A stretch of 64,000 nucleotides of DNA. Source: Gambelia wislizenii. Lineage: Eukaryota > Chordata > Lepidosauria > Squamata > Crotaphytidae. The position numbers and the translations under genes are program-made. A model generated the notes under the pieces. That model saw only the letters and a list, made by a program, of their open reading frames with translations. It made no database searches and had not been told where the DNA came from. Each line of letters opens with the position of its first letter. The stretch's first letter is position 1. Of this stretch, positions 22,185 to 33,582 are shown piece after piece. The stretch lies in NCBI GenBank assembly GCA_030847615.1, contig JAUMIR010000004.1, positions 100,454,001 to 100,518,000 on the forward strand, given 5' to 3'.

Positions 22185-22384
22185 TACTTTGTTGCATGGA
22201 GAAATGCTTATAAGCCATGCACATTTGTTCGCGGCTGTTCCTCTGGCTCTAATATGGTTTAAAAACGGTAAACATATCACCTGTATGTATTTACTTCTAA
22301 ATGACTCATAGTTTTTTCTCTCTGTACTTGCATCACCTCACTTTGGAACTATTCATCCTCTGGAACAGGATGCTGCACATTACA

Positions 22385-22622
22385 ATCTCTTTGCTATTGT
22401 GTGTTGTCAGGTTGTTTCTGACTTATGGCAGCCCTAAGGTGAACCTATCACATGGTTTTCTGGGCCAGATTTGTTCACAGGGAATTTGCCATTGAATTCC
22501 TCTAGCCTGAGAGAGTGGGGCTTGCCCATGGTCACCCAGTGGGTTTCCATAGCCAAGAAGAGATTCAAACTCTGGTCTTCCCTAGACCAACAGTCAAACC
22601 ACTATACTATGCTGCCTTGCCA
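22385..22622 (-). mobile_element. tRNA-derived SINE (Sauria/ACA type)
   Basis: Reverse-strand copy. From left to right it shows TGTGTTGTCAGGTTGTTTCT, CTTATGGCAGCCCTAAGGTG, GTCACCCAGTGGGTTTCCAT, GATTCAAACTCTGGTC (B-box region) and ACCACTATACTATGCTGCC (tRNA head). It is nearly full length. Confidence 0.85.
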
Positions 22623-22857
22623 TAATCTCATGCTGGTTGCCTTACTTTGGATCCTTTCCCAGCTCTATTAGCTCCTAGGCTGCACTCATCTCTGCACCTA
22701 TTTTCCCACAACACTCTCTCCCAAAACACCTATGCCTACATCACCACCATCCTCTGTGCACATCAACTACTCTTCCCCAGAAACAAATGAAAAAGAGCCT
22801 TCAGAGACTGTGATTCAAACCCTGTTAGCATAAAGAACTGATGTAAGAATGACTCAC

Positions 22858-22959
22858 GTTGTCATTTTGGAAGGAATGGAGGAAGTTGCCTCCCAGTTCA
22901 CCATCATCTCGTGGAGTGCCCGGAGGATTGCTAATGCCACTTATGTTGTTTGGAGAATT
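22858..22959 (-). CDS. SSBP3: SSBP3 coding exon
   Basis: The exon has 34 whole codons: [20 protein letters not shown], then [14 protein letters not shown]. The acceptor is aaaccctag and the donor is AAC|gtgagt. This is the most conserved part of the C-terminal region. Confidence 0.96.
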
Positions 22960-23347
22960 CTAGGGTTTGTGTGTGGGGGGGAGACCAAACACAACACACA
23001 TAAGAAGTGAGAAATTGTCTTTCCACTATGTTGCATACTAAACTGCTGCAACAAAACATACTGTTCTACAATGGAAATACGTCCTGTCCCCATAGATAGC
23101 CAAATACTAATTTGCAGTTTCTGACTACCTCACAGAGCTGAGAGCAAAAATGTCCCACCTTTGCAGTGTCAAGGGCAGCTAACCACACCAACTTTCTTGG
23201 TAAAAACCCTGTCACCCTAACACAGCCAGCAGTGGAGAGTTTAAGTACTTCTCCCAGTTTCCACCCCGTCTCCTATTTACGCTTGACATTTTGTTTATTA
23301 AAGCAAAGAGGAGTATGCAAACATGGCTAGGAAAAATTAAGACTTAC

Positions 23348-23376
23348 TTTTGGAAGTCCATCTATGTCTCCTGACC
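23348..23376 (-). CDS. SSBP3: SSBP3 29-base microexon
   Basis: The acceptor is cttacattag and the donor AAAA|gtaagt. It completes a split Gly and encodes SGDIDGLPK. Skipping it would shift the frame, so it should be constitutive. It is too short for ORF detection and was placed by the family sequence between its neighbours. Confidence 0.93.
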
Positions 23377-24867
23377 CTAATGTAAGAAAACCCAAAAAGG
23401 TAAGCAATTAGTGAGAAGAATTAAACTTGCTGGCTCTAAATTAGAGGGTTGTTTTTCCCCCCCTCAACTAGTCTCCGCAGTCTGTACTGAAGCATTTAGT
23501 CCCTGAACCTTCATCCAGAAATAAGACACTGCTGCAAGAAGCTAAGGCTGGGCCTTCCGGGAAGCAGCTGGTAGTACATTAGTGAGCTGCAGGTCACAGC
23601 TGGGCTAATGCAAACCTCTTAACATTTGCCTCCAGAAAGGGACATGCTGGGAAAGCCTCAGCTGCCATTCCTTTGCATGTAGAGCTCCCGGGAGCAGAGC
23701 CCGGCTCACCTTCCTGCACAGCACTAGAGTAATGGCCTAATCGAGTTGCTACGGCCTCGACTCCCTCCCGTGAGCTTCGTGACACTGATCAAGATGGAGT
23801 ACAGCACCTCTACTTCAGCAAGATGTATAAGGCAAGCATAGGAGGTTAATGGGTCTTTCTGCTGCTTTAATTAAAACACACACACCACAGTTAGGTTCAT
23901 GCTGTTTCTTCCCCTTTATCCATCAACAGGAGCCTGTGACTAGCAGTCTCTGCTCCCGGGCTACTCTTTTATGTTGTGAGTGTTTGAAATGGCAAGGTCA
24001 TCCTGAGATTGGGCCACATAATGAGCCCCAAATGTCTGGAAACAAACAGAATTCTCACAATCATAAAGCAAGACAAACCCAGAACCTTGCAATAGCCAAT
24101 AAGCAGGAATGCACAGATTCTCAGATCAGAAAGCATCAGGACAAAAGAGCTGCCACTGTTATGAAAGCTACTCACATGGCATCTTGCACAGATGCTCAAG
24201 CTCCCATAACCTGTATTAAGCCAACCTTTTACATCCCCCACCCCCAGTACTGAGTGCTGGGCATCTGTTGTTTTACATTTCCCCCAACTCCCCGAAACCT
24301 GATCCTACCAGCGCACAAAGTATTGTGGGGCAATTTTAAACAACAGTTGCCCAGTGCCATTACTACTGGGTAAACTTGGTGGGAAGGATGGGAAGAAGTG
24401 GTCTATCAGGAGAGGGGAACTAGCGTGGGTGGGAGCCTACCAGAGGGCTTCCTGAAGCAAGTTGAGGGCTTCAGGAAGCAAGTTGAGGGCTTCTCCCACA
24501 ATTCAAGTGCAGGCCACTGCCTAGATTCCCCAAGGCACCAAGGGTCAACCCCTCCCCCAGTCTAAATACTTTTAAAGCATCTTAAACAACTGTTTCAAAA
24601 ACCACGTGTTGATTCCCCAATCAAAAAACAAGGACTGTGCAAAAACATAGTGCAGCATTTTCTGCCAGATACCAAAAAAATAAAAAAATAAATGGCAACT
24701 TCTGATTGTTATTGTTCTTTCTTTATAATTAAATCATGTATTGTGGAAGTAGAAATTCTTTCATTATCACAGAATCTGTGTCTTCTCTTCAAACAACCCC
24801 CAAAGCAGATTCTTTTAAATATTACCATCTTCCAAAAATGCCTCTCCAGTATTTTCTGCCTTCTTAC

Positions 24868-24946
24868 CTAATGAGCCATTCATGTGATGGGGCTCCATCC
24901 CACCCATGCCTCCCATTGGGCCATCTGATCCAGGTCCCATTGGGAA
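24868..24946 (-). CDS. SSBP3: SSBP3 coding exon
   Basis: Encodes [18 protein letters not shown], then PHHMNGSL and the first base of a Gly codon. The acceptor is tttcttag and the donor TTAG|gtaaga. It is Gly/Met-rich, as in the family. Confidence 0.96.
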
Positions 24947-25809
24947 CTAAGAAAGGAGAAATAATACAATTAGTTAAGATAACATCAGTCTTATGAAATA
25001 GAAGTATCTGATTGATTATCTTCTATATAAGCAGCTTCAGGACTAAGGTACTAAAAAAGATATCTTACAGCCTTCAAATAAAAACATTTGTGCTGAAAAC
25101 CCATCACTGTTCATTGGGTATAAGCTCTCTAATCGAAATGTAAAACTACTCTCTTTGCTAAGATACTTCTACCACCTTTACAGGCAGCCTGAACTCTAAG
25201 CAGAAGCTGTCTGGAACTCTTCAGTATAAAATAAAGAAAATGGCTAAACAGAACAACTAATACCCAACTAATTACATGGCATCTGTGCTTCCAATGCTGT
25301 CTGAAAGCATATGCCCAGTAGTGCCATATACATTCTACAACATTTCATATTCTCCAATGTATTTTTTCAATTGTGCCAGCAGCTGGAACAATTTTGCCCC
25401 CACCTGTATTTGTCTGTGTTGTTGTGTATAATAGGTTGTTTCCCTGTGATGGTGAGCGGCTGTGTTGGGTAATCTTCAGCTCAGTGTACATGCTAACTTG
25501 GTGACTGAAGAAGCTCAAGCCTAGAGAGTGGGGGTTCTAAGAGCATGACAAATTCAGGCCTTGAAATGCCATCTGCCAAAATGTTTCAGTTGCCAGTTGC
25601 AATTCCTTCAGGGCCCATGTCATTTGTTGTATCCCTACCCTTCTCCCAAGGTTCCTTGATGGTCTTTCATCAAACACTGGTAAGGACTAGATTTCTTTAG
25701 CTTTATGAATTGTTCTGCAAAAGCAGTCTCCAGCCTAATTCCAGGCCCCAACTTTTCCTTCTAAGCAGCCGTCTGACTATTTCTTCAGCCACCTCTTGCA
25801 TCTACAATC

Positions 25810-26070
25810 CTCCCTCCACATATGTGGCCTCCACACTGGCGGTTCCGTATATTCACGGTTTGCCGCTCTGGGGACGGGGGGGAAGTGGTGACGGGGCCTC
25901 TGAAGGCCCGTCACCATTTTTGGAAGGAAGGTGGGGGGAAAGTGATGGGGCCTCTGAAGGCCCGTTGCCACTTTTGGGAAGGTGGGGGGGACTGTTATTA
26001 TTTGTGGATTTTTCACATTCGCGGGGGTCTTCTGAACCTAACCCCTGCGAATGTGAAAAATCACAGTCAT
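25810..26070. mobile_element. Pogo/Tigger-like MITE remnant with internal duplication
   Basis: CCACATATGTGGCC...GTATATTCACGGTTTG at the left, and TTTTCACATTCGCGGGGGTC...CCCCTGCGAATGTGAAAAAT at the right, show the MITE style of this window. The inner unit GGGGCCTCTGAAGGCCCGT is present twice (about 25889 and 25947), each followed by GGAAGG(T)GGGGGG. Confidence 0.5.
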
Positions 26071-26412
26071 TTAAAATTTAGTTGAGTATTCTGACATCCA
26101 AAGAAAAGAAGGCAAAGTTACCAAGGGAATGTGAACAAAGCAAATATGAGCGTTCTAGGTATGGACGAATGTCAGTGTTTCACTCCGCAATGCTAGAAAT
26201 TTGGAGAGGAAAAGAAAATTTCATTGGGGACCAGAATTACTACTTGGGGGAGACTGTTCTCACTTTGCCCCTCCCACCACATAACTACACCTCTGTTCTC
26301 TTGCTACGGCTACCCCACCATGCTTTGGACGATGTTTTCTGAGAAACAGACAAAAGGCTGTTTTACTCATCATCAACTAGTGGTGCTTATTCTGATAAAC
26401 ACATTGAGCCTT

Positions 26413-26531
26413 GTGAAGTCGAAGGCTTTCACAGCCGGCATCCATAGATTTTCCTTGTTTTTTTCTGGGCTGTGAGGCTGTGTTCTGGAAATACGGCCTC
26501 AGAGCCCGGAAGAAACCCAAGGAAAATCTAT
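26413..26531 (+). mobile_element. Penelope-like element terminal unit, 12-bp target duplication
   Basis: It begins GTGAAGTCGAAGGCTTTCAC, then CCGGCATCCATAGATTTTCC and GGCTGTGAGGCTGTGTTCTGG. It then inverts (CGGCCTCAGAGCCCGG...GGAAAATCTATAC). The flank ACATTGAGCCTT at 26401-26412 recurs at 26532-26543. The unit is made only of the inverted terminal sequence found at both ends of the larger PLE at 45726-47616. No coding part remains. Confidence 0.75.
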
Positions 26532-27252
26532 ACATTGAGCCTTTTACCATCTTTATGGGTAACGTAGTTGTTAGGGTCCAGATTTTTCTGAGAAGCATAC
26601 ATGATGACCATTTTGGCTGATCCTAAAAAGCAAGGCTGTGGCTTCTTCTCTGGTTCCTGTCACTGCTGGGGTCCATTTCCCCACAAAGGGCCCCCAATCA
26701 ACCCCTGGAGCCCCCTGAGCTTGCTGCTTGTGCTAATTGCAGCCGGTGCCTGTTCACCTCTTGTTCCTCAGTAAGTCAGCAGGAGAAGAACCAGCAGTGT
26801 CTGCTTAACCTTGTCCTTTTCCTCTGGGCTGAGGCCACCTTGTTCAAGGGCTCCCCAAATCCTGAAGCTGACTGTGCTGAAGCAAGTATAAAGTAACTTC
26901 AGATGGTTCCTGAAAAGTCTTGCAGGGAATCTTCAGAAGAACCCCTGCTAATTAGCCCCAATTAAAGGTGCAAGTAGGACCTAGGTTTAAGCAGTATCTC
27001 CTTTAAATGCAACCCCATTACACAGCAGTATGTGTGACACAGTCTTGACCAGAGCTGCATGAGCGCTGCTGTTTTAATAAGCGTAAAAAATTAACAAAGT
27101 CGCTGAAGAGTTAATCACTTTTTGATGGTTTGTTTTATTTCTGTTTTGTAACAAATGGCTGAAATCAATTAAACTGCTTTACCCTCAACTGATGAAGTTA
27201 ATTATGATTTGTTATGGTATCTGATATGTAAATTATTAGAAAGCAGACTTAC

Positions 27253-27323
27253 ATTCGACCGACTGCCTCCAGGCGGTACGGGATTAATCATTGTGTAGAT
27301 GTTGTCACTTGAATTTGTCGAAT
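27253..27323 (-). CDS. SSBP3: SSBP3 coding exon
   Basis: Encodes a split Asp, then STNSSDNIYTMINPVPPGG and SRSN. The acceptor is ttctacag and the donor AAT|gtaagt. The IYTMINPVPPGG segment is a clear family marker. Confidence 0.96.
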
Positions 27324-29037
27324 CTGTAGAACAGTGAAACCCACTAAGTCAGGGTGATTAATTCATTTCTTAATTAAAACAAACTCATGCCACTTGAACT
27401 CATTCTTTTGTATTTTATCACCTAAAATTCTCTCTAAGTACCACCATTTTCTGGCTAATTTGTATTTAATGAAGATTCACAAAGTTTTTAATCACAGAAA
27501 TTCAACTGTGAAAAGAATTCTGCCACTAGCTGAGGATACTGGAGCTTTCTTATCAGGAGAGATCTGGAAAGATAACATTCTGCGATGTGTCACTTGACAC
27601 CTCAAAATTAGCCAATGCAAATTAGCTTACTGGATTTTTTTTGTTTAATAAAAAAATTCCATACATGATATCCAACCATTTTATTTTTTAAAAAGGAAGA
27701 ACCCAGGTCCTCTCTCCTCACACACAGAAGTAGGAGACATAACGGCATTTAAAACAAGGTGCAGAATACAAATTTCACAGAAATTAGAAGCAGGCCATAG
27801 TGACAGAATTTTTTTTAAAGGGAAGCCCTGTGCCTACATTAACATATGGATTGTTTTATTATGACCTAGTCTGAAATGTAGGTCAGAGTTCTCATAAAAA
27901 TGCAGGAGCAGGAAGGCAGTAGTAATATTACATCGTAGCTCCACCCCTGCAGCTGTGGTATACCACCATTACATGCAGCATGGCTAACTCCCCAGAGCCT
28001 CGCCCCCTCCCCAAATCCTTTCTTCTTACCACTGACACATACAATGTGTAGTAAATCACCCCTGCAGGCCTGTCAGGAAAATTCACCAGCCACAACACTG
28101 ACACTCTCTTTCTCTTTCTCCTCCCCTTTACTAAAAGGAAAAGAGGAGAAGGGGGAAGGGGATTTTACAGAGCCTCCTGAGGAGGGGTGTGTGTGTGTGG
28201 AGAGAAAGTGTGTGCTCACCTCAGTGAGCACAGTTTTACAAAGTGGTATTAAAAAACAACCCTGTACATTCACATTATGGATCTGGCAGTGACACTTCCC
28301 TTGACAACAGAAAGAGCTTTTGGCTAATGTTGGCTAGTCCAACAGAAGTAAAGAGTAGAACAGTCTAGAGTAGGTTGAGGGGAAGGTTTAAGAGGGTACT
28401 TTTTTAAAAAAAGAAGTTTTGTCCTATTTTTTTTTAAAGAGAGGGAAAGCTTCGAGTTAATTTTTACAATTCTCTGAGAAGAAGGATAAACCCTTGTCCA
28501 CTAACATAAGAACAGTGTTTTTTTTTAAAAAAAGAAACTACACCCATTCCAGCAAGTGAAATTTTCACAAGGATTATTGATCAAAGGAAACAGAGCATCT
28601 TTCACATGGTTTACAAGGAGGACCTTGGCTGAAATGTGATGTAAATATATAAGATGATGCCTCCAACTAATCTGGAAAGGCTGAGGGCATGGGTGGATCC
28701 CCCTCTAACCCCATTTTTCACACACTCCTGCTGGGAAGATCCCCCATCTTCTAAGCAATGGTAGAATGCAAGCCATCAGTGCAGAGCTGGGAGTGGAGGG
28801 AAGGAGGTAAAGCTGAGACAAAGTGACATCTCTTTCAAAAGAGTCGGTTTGATTATTGATTGTGTGCAGCCGTTTGAAAGTGTTCCAGCAGCATGCAAAG
28901 CGTTACACTGCCATTTGAAATCAAATCCAATAACAAAAGAAGGAACCCACCTATCTCTGGGCTCTTTGTGTGTGTGTGTGTGTGTGTTTTTTTTAGTGGG
29001 GAAAAATGTAGGGCTCCCAATGCCCCCCCCCACTTAC

Positions 29038-29092
29038 CTGCAGGGCTAGGCATGATGGGTGTTCCAGGAGGACCTCCGCCACCAGGGGGCCC
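29038..29092 (-). CDS. SSBP3: SSBP3 coding exon
   Basis: Encodes GPPGGGGPPGTPIMPSPA plus one base. The acceptor is tgtcaacag and the donor GCAG|gtaagt. A (GT)n run and a C run lie just past the donor, inside the intron (28970-29030). Confidence 0.95.
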
Positions 29093-29757
29093 CTGTTGAC
29101 AAGATTAAATACACATCAGGAACCAGTGTGATAACATAACCTGCAATAGGTCAGCCAGATCCTGCTGCTGTCAGCAACAATGTCTCACCTTGGTATTCAG
29201 CCAAGCATTAATCTCCTGCTAAAACCTTCAATGCACTCTTGTAGCCAAAGTGCAATTTCTTTGTTTAAGCCTCAGGAAAAATGAAGGTTTTTACTGAGAG
29301 ACAGTGAGGGTGTCTCTGTGCAAGATGCACATACTTAAGTCTGTCTGCCAGGGATGTAACAGGGCATTCTTTCAATTACCTTCACATGTGCTGATGATGC
29401 AAACAGAAATGGGCAACTTGGAATGCTATGTCATACTATTTAGAGGGGTTAATGTCATAATTTTATCCCAAACCAATTAAGAATCTACAGGAACCTCTGA
29501 TTACCAACACCACATCATTCACACAAAACAAAGTAACTATACCAACAGTGTACTTATACCAGTAGCTATATCAGTAACTATACCAACAGTTCACACATTA
29601 CAAAGATTCTTACATTACCCTAGGAATACACACACAGCATGGAAGAATGCTACACTACAAGTACATATATTATGAGCATGATTTAGGATGTTTCAAATTC
29701 CAAAAATATCTCATCATCCAATATACTGGCACATTATCACCATAAAGAAAAACTTAC

Positions 29758-29793
29758 CACGTATGTACCAGGTGATGAAGAAGAGTATGGAAT
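29758..29793 (-). CDS. SSBP3: SSBP3 36-base in-frame exon
   Basis: Twelve codons, IPYSSSSPGTYV. The acceptor is tgtttatag and the donor GTG|gtaagt. Length and phase would permit clean skipping. Confidence 0.94.
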
Positions 29794-30210
29794 CTATAAA
29801 CAGAGCAGAGTGTAGACATTACTTTTTGAAAAAAATAAAATTCCCAAGAAAATAATAAACACCTACAGTTTGTGATTGCTTTGCCCAAGGAGTCATCAAA
29901 ACAAATTCCTAATTACAATGACTCCTTATTATCCAGGTGACTGAGGCAATGTATATAACCCACCCGCTGCATTTCCCTGATCTACTGTTTTTAAACTTCT
30001 TCAGAGAATTAGGATAGGAGCACATGGAGGCAATGGAACATGTTCCACCATGCCTCTTGTCCAGGATGAGTTCCACTGGGAAGGCAGTAAAAAGAGTAAA
30101 GAACACGTTTAAAGGGAAACTCAGTAAGAGGCACTGAGAGTACTCCAGGGAAAATAAATCATGAGGGACAAGCAACTAGAATGAAAGATATTTCAAAAGG
30201 TGACACTTAC

Positions 30211-30259
30211 TGAGTTAGCGCTGTTTGGATTGGGCCATGGTCTACCAGCTCCCGGACCC
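30211..30259 (-). CDS. SSBP3: SSBP3 coding exon
   Basis: Completes a split Met codon and encodes GPGAGRPWPNPNSANS. The acceptor is caaactctag and the donor TCA|gtaagt. Confidence 0.95.
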
Positions 30260-30327
30260 CTAGAGTTTGAGAGAAAAACAAGTCTTCAGCATGAATATGT
30301 GGTGATAAAATAAAAAAAAAGAGTTAA

Positions 30328-30352
30328 ACACACACACACACACACACACACT
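30328..30352. repeat. (AC)n microsatellite
   Basis: About 12 AC units in the 162-base... wider intron context left of the SSBP3 exon at 30422; it lies within the short intron between exons 30211-30259 and 30422-30486. Confidence 0.9.
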
Positions 30353-30421
30353 GTGAATATGAATTTATTTCCATATCAGGGGGGCACCATTCAAAAGCCA
30401 GCAGCATGGAAGATGCCTTAC

Positions 30422-30486
30422 ATGTTAATCCCAGGCATGCCGGGCCCTAGAGAGTTGGGTGGAGGTCTCATTCCGCCGCCATAGTT
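30422..30486 (-). CDS. SSBP3: SSBP3 coding exon
   Basis: Encodes NYGGGMRPPPNSLGPGMPGI, then N and the first two bases of Met. The acceptor is tatcattgcag and the donor ACAT|gtaagg. The intron to the next exon is only 162 bases and contains a (CA)n run. Confidence 0.95.
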
Positions 30487-32366
30487 CTGCAATGATAACC
30501 AAGGATCAGTCTACCATAACGAGAAGGGAAACCGGAGAAGAAAAGAGAAAGGAAAAAAAACAAACAAAAACGAGAGGGTTAGTTTGTGAAAATGAACTTT
30601 AATAAAAAAAAAGATGATGATAATGAACATACAGGCAAAAATTAGCAACTTCAAAAAGTAAAACAGGGTGGTAGCATCTCTCAGTTTGCTCTTTGACAGG
30701 AAAATATTTTTTTTGTAAAAGAAAAAAAAAATCTTAGAAGCCACCAAGTTTCAATCTTGTGGTAGAAGTATACAAGGAATGCCCAATGGGCAAAGGCTTC
30801 TTGCAGTGGCCAGTGTATAGCAACAAGGGAGTAATGGCACCTGGAGCGTACATATAAGATAGTTATCTTTAAAAATAATACAGACAAAAAGGAAGAAACC
30901 AAAAATAGTTTCTTCTCTGCTACATGTAGCCAAACAAGTAGTAGACATGAAGCAATTAGATTACTTGCTTGGCAGTGGTGAGGTGCGTGGGCTGCATGGG
31001 AAGGAGAAAAAATCTGGTGGAGAGCAGCAAAGAGAGGGTGAGATTGAGAGAGAGACTGAGAATGGAAGAGAGAGCAAGGTTTTGCTTTACAGAATACAGA
31101 GCAATGAGCAAGTGATAAGGATGTGCAGAAGAAGGGATGCTGACAGCAGAAATGTTTGGAACAGCTTCCTAAGGAAAGAGTATTTAGGAGTCTATCAACA
31201 ACAGGAAAAATAGCAAATCTAGCCTAAGACAGTCACAGAACCATGCATTTTCATTAAAAGAAAAGGACATACATAACAGAAATGAGACAAATATTTAGCA
31301 AAAAACAAAAGTGCATTGCTTCCCTGTTAACTTGACTATCAATGCAGACCAAACCAGCCCTATATAAACTCACTTCTATGTATCTTAACCTCACTTTGTT
31401 CCAATCTTTTGGGGAACCCACCCCACAAAGAATTCAATATAAATGTTTCAAAAAGGAGGTCTGAACAAGGAAAATTGACTCAAAGGGAGCCAATCCAGCA
31501 TGCTTGTGAAGCTCATGCCATGCTAATAAAGTTAAAGGGCCAGAAATGAAAAGGCAATTTATGAAGGAATAAGCAAGTGAACACTTGCCCAAACACCTGA
31601 ACCCACCCCCTTACGCTGCCACCTGCCCACCCAGGCTGCTCATCCTGTCAGCACCTATTGAGTCTGTTTTTCTCGGTTCTTGATATACAACTTAAGACTC
31701 GGCTGACTTGTTGGCACCAACCCAAACATAGCTGCCCCAGAGGGTCTGACTTCTGATTGCACAAAGCCATGCTTCTGTCCTGAGGGGTAGTTAAAACCTG
31801 GTTCCTCTTTGAGAGCAGTTTAAATAATGGTTGTAAACTAGTTCTAATGCTGGTTAGACACTAGAATTTTACCACAATGGACATAGTCTTCTCTTGTTTA
31901 CAAAGAATACCCTTTTTGATTTGTGGTACAGGTTTCTCAGAAGCCTGCATTATTGAATGGGCAAGTCTTCCATTTAGATGTCCTGGCTGAGGGCAGCCAC
32001 AACTGGCAAAAGTGACACCGATGATTAGGAGGCAAGTACAGTTCACACTCCTGACAAACAAACAGAAGGCTTGGCTGAATACTAAACACCTTCAATGTCC
32101 ACACTCTCATTTAAAAAACCAAAACCCTCCATCACAAATTCAGCCGACTTTCTATCCTAAGCTAACTAGATAGTATGGTAACTGGAATTATCTCATTCCT
32201 CAAGTGTCCCTCCACTACTGAAACGGTCATGTTTAAACTTTTCCTCTTACTGTCTGTGGTCACTGTTTGGACAAAGGAACATCCTCCTCCCTGCTCCTCG
32301 CCCTTAGAAAGGTGAACAAGGGCTAGTTCACTGGGAAGTGTGCCACATGCGGAAGGATTTATCTCT

Positions 32367-32590
32367 TGTTGTTGTATGCCTTCAAGTTGTTTCCGACTTA
32401 TGGTGCCCCTAAGGCAACCTATCATGGGGTTTTCTTGGAGAGAGTTGTCCAGAGAGGTTTGCCATAGCCTTCCTCTGAGGCTGATAGAGTTTGACTTGTC
32501 CGAAGTCACCCAGTGGATTTCCATGGCTGAGTGGGGATTCAAACCCTGGTTTCCTGGGTCTTAGTCCAACACGCAAACCACTGGCTGTCT
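32367..32590 (-). mobile_element. tRNA-derived SINE (Sauria/ACA type), well preserved
   Basis: It shows TTGTTGTATGCCTTCAAGTT, TTTCCGACTTATGGTGCCCC, GGCAACCTATCATGGGGTTT and CACCCAGTGGATTTCCATGG. The B-box complement GGGGATTCAAACCCTGG is near consensus, followed by CAACACGCAAACCACTGGCTG. It is the best-preserved copy in the window, and lies in a SSBP3 intron on the gene's own strand. Confidence 0.88.
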
Positions 32591-32804
32591 ACATAGCTTT
32601 TAAACATGGCTTTACAAATATACTTTGTAGGCACTGCAAACTCTCTTTGTCTACAAATATATATTTTTAAAAAACAATGAGATTACTGCCTGTCGTTTAG
32701 GATGGTAACCACCTGTTTCTCCAAGATGTGTAGAACATCCAGAACCTTTGAAGAATTGTTTGGCTGATGCAACTCTAACCGATGAAAACTGTTGTAATAT
32801 AACA

Positions 32805-32940
32805 CTGTTTTATTTATACTTTGTACCCATTGTTAATGACAAACTACCTCTGAGTATTCCTTCCCTAAGAAAATCCCAGGAAATTCATGGGATCACCATA
32901 AGTCAACAGGTGACTTGAAGGAACATAAGCACAGCCCCAT
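32805..32940 (+). mobile_element. 5S-SINE-type 3' tail
   Basis: CTACCTCTGAGTATTCCTTC, CCTAAGAAAATCCCAGGAAA, TTCATGGGATCACCATAAGT and GACTTGAAGGAACATAAGCA match the 3' half of the 5S-derived SINE at 62431-62650. The 5S head is absent. Confidence 0.7.
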
Positions 32941-33254
32941 TGCTAACAGTGCCAGTCCATTAAAAACAGATAACAATGCTACTGGAGTCTAGGCTACAGG
33001 AAAAAAAATTCTCTCTCCTAGGAGCATGTGGGTTCAATGGGTTTCTGCAAAACCAATTTAAAACAAAATGAAATTTTTTACTAATCTGGAGAATGTTGTT
33101 AGTTCTTTCTCCACATGATATAGCCCCCCAAATAGTGATGAAGTCTGTACTAACACAATCAGGATTTTTTTCATGTAACTGTAATGCAGAAGACATCAAT
33201 GTGGACTGATGGTGCACTGGTCTTAAAATGTTTTCTTAAAAACAATGCAAATAG

Positions 33255-33582
33255 AATTAACAAGCTCTTGGTGGTGGGCATGGTGGCGGCAGTGAGGCAT
33301 GCGGCCGTGGCTTAGGAGAAGGCCTGAGAGGCCACGACAGTGGTGGCAGGCATGGTGGCGCTGGTGGCTGAGGAGAAGGAAGCAGAGGAGGAGGAGGCTG
33401 TGGCAGTAGCAGGCATGGTGGCGGTGGTGGGGCGTGCCGTGGTGGCTGAGGAGGAGGAGGAGGCCTAGGCCACGAGCCTCCCTCCCTCTCTCCTCCTCTA
33501 GGTGTTTGCTATCATCTTTGGATTTCATTATCCACGTGGGGCCCCAGAACCAATCCATCATGGATACAGGGGTGCTACTGTA
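33255..33582. mobile_element. MITE with GGTGGC-rich interior
   Basis: The right end CCACGTGGGGCCCCAGAACC...GATACAGGGGTGCTACTGTA is the pogo-like MITE end also seen at 15218. The interior is a degenerate GGTGG/GCATGGTGGCGG/GAGGAGGAGG minisatellite. It leaves a His/Cys-rich reverse frame with no family features. The left end is not clear. Confidence 0.5.

Noticed and set aside
23594..23785. Minus frame reading MSRSSREGVEAVATRLGHYS as a possible exon
   Set aside because: It lies in the intron between the 29-base and 79-base SSBP3 exons, the family protein has no residues there, and no splice sites frame it.
28776..29099. Open frames around the (GT)n run next to the 55-base SSBP3 exon
   Set aside because: They are shadows of the exon and of the microsatellite in other frames.
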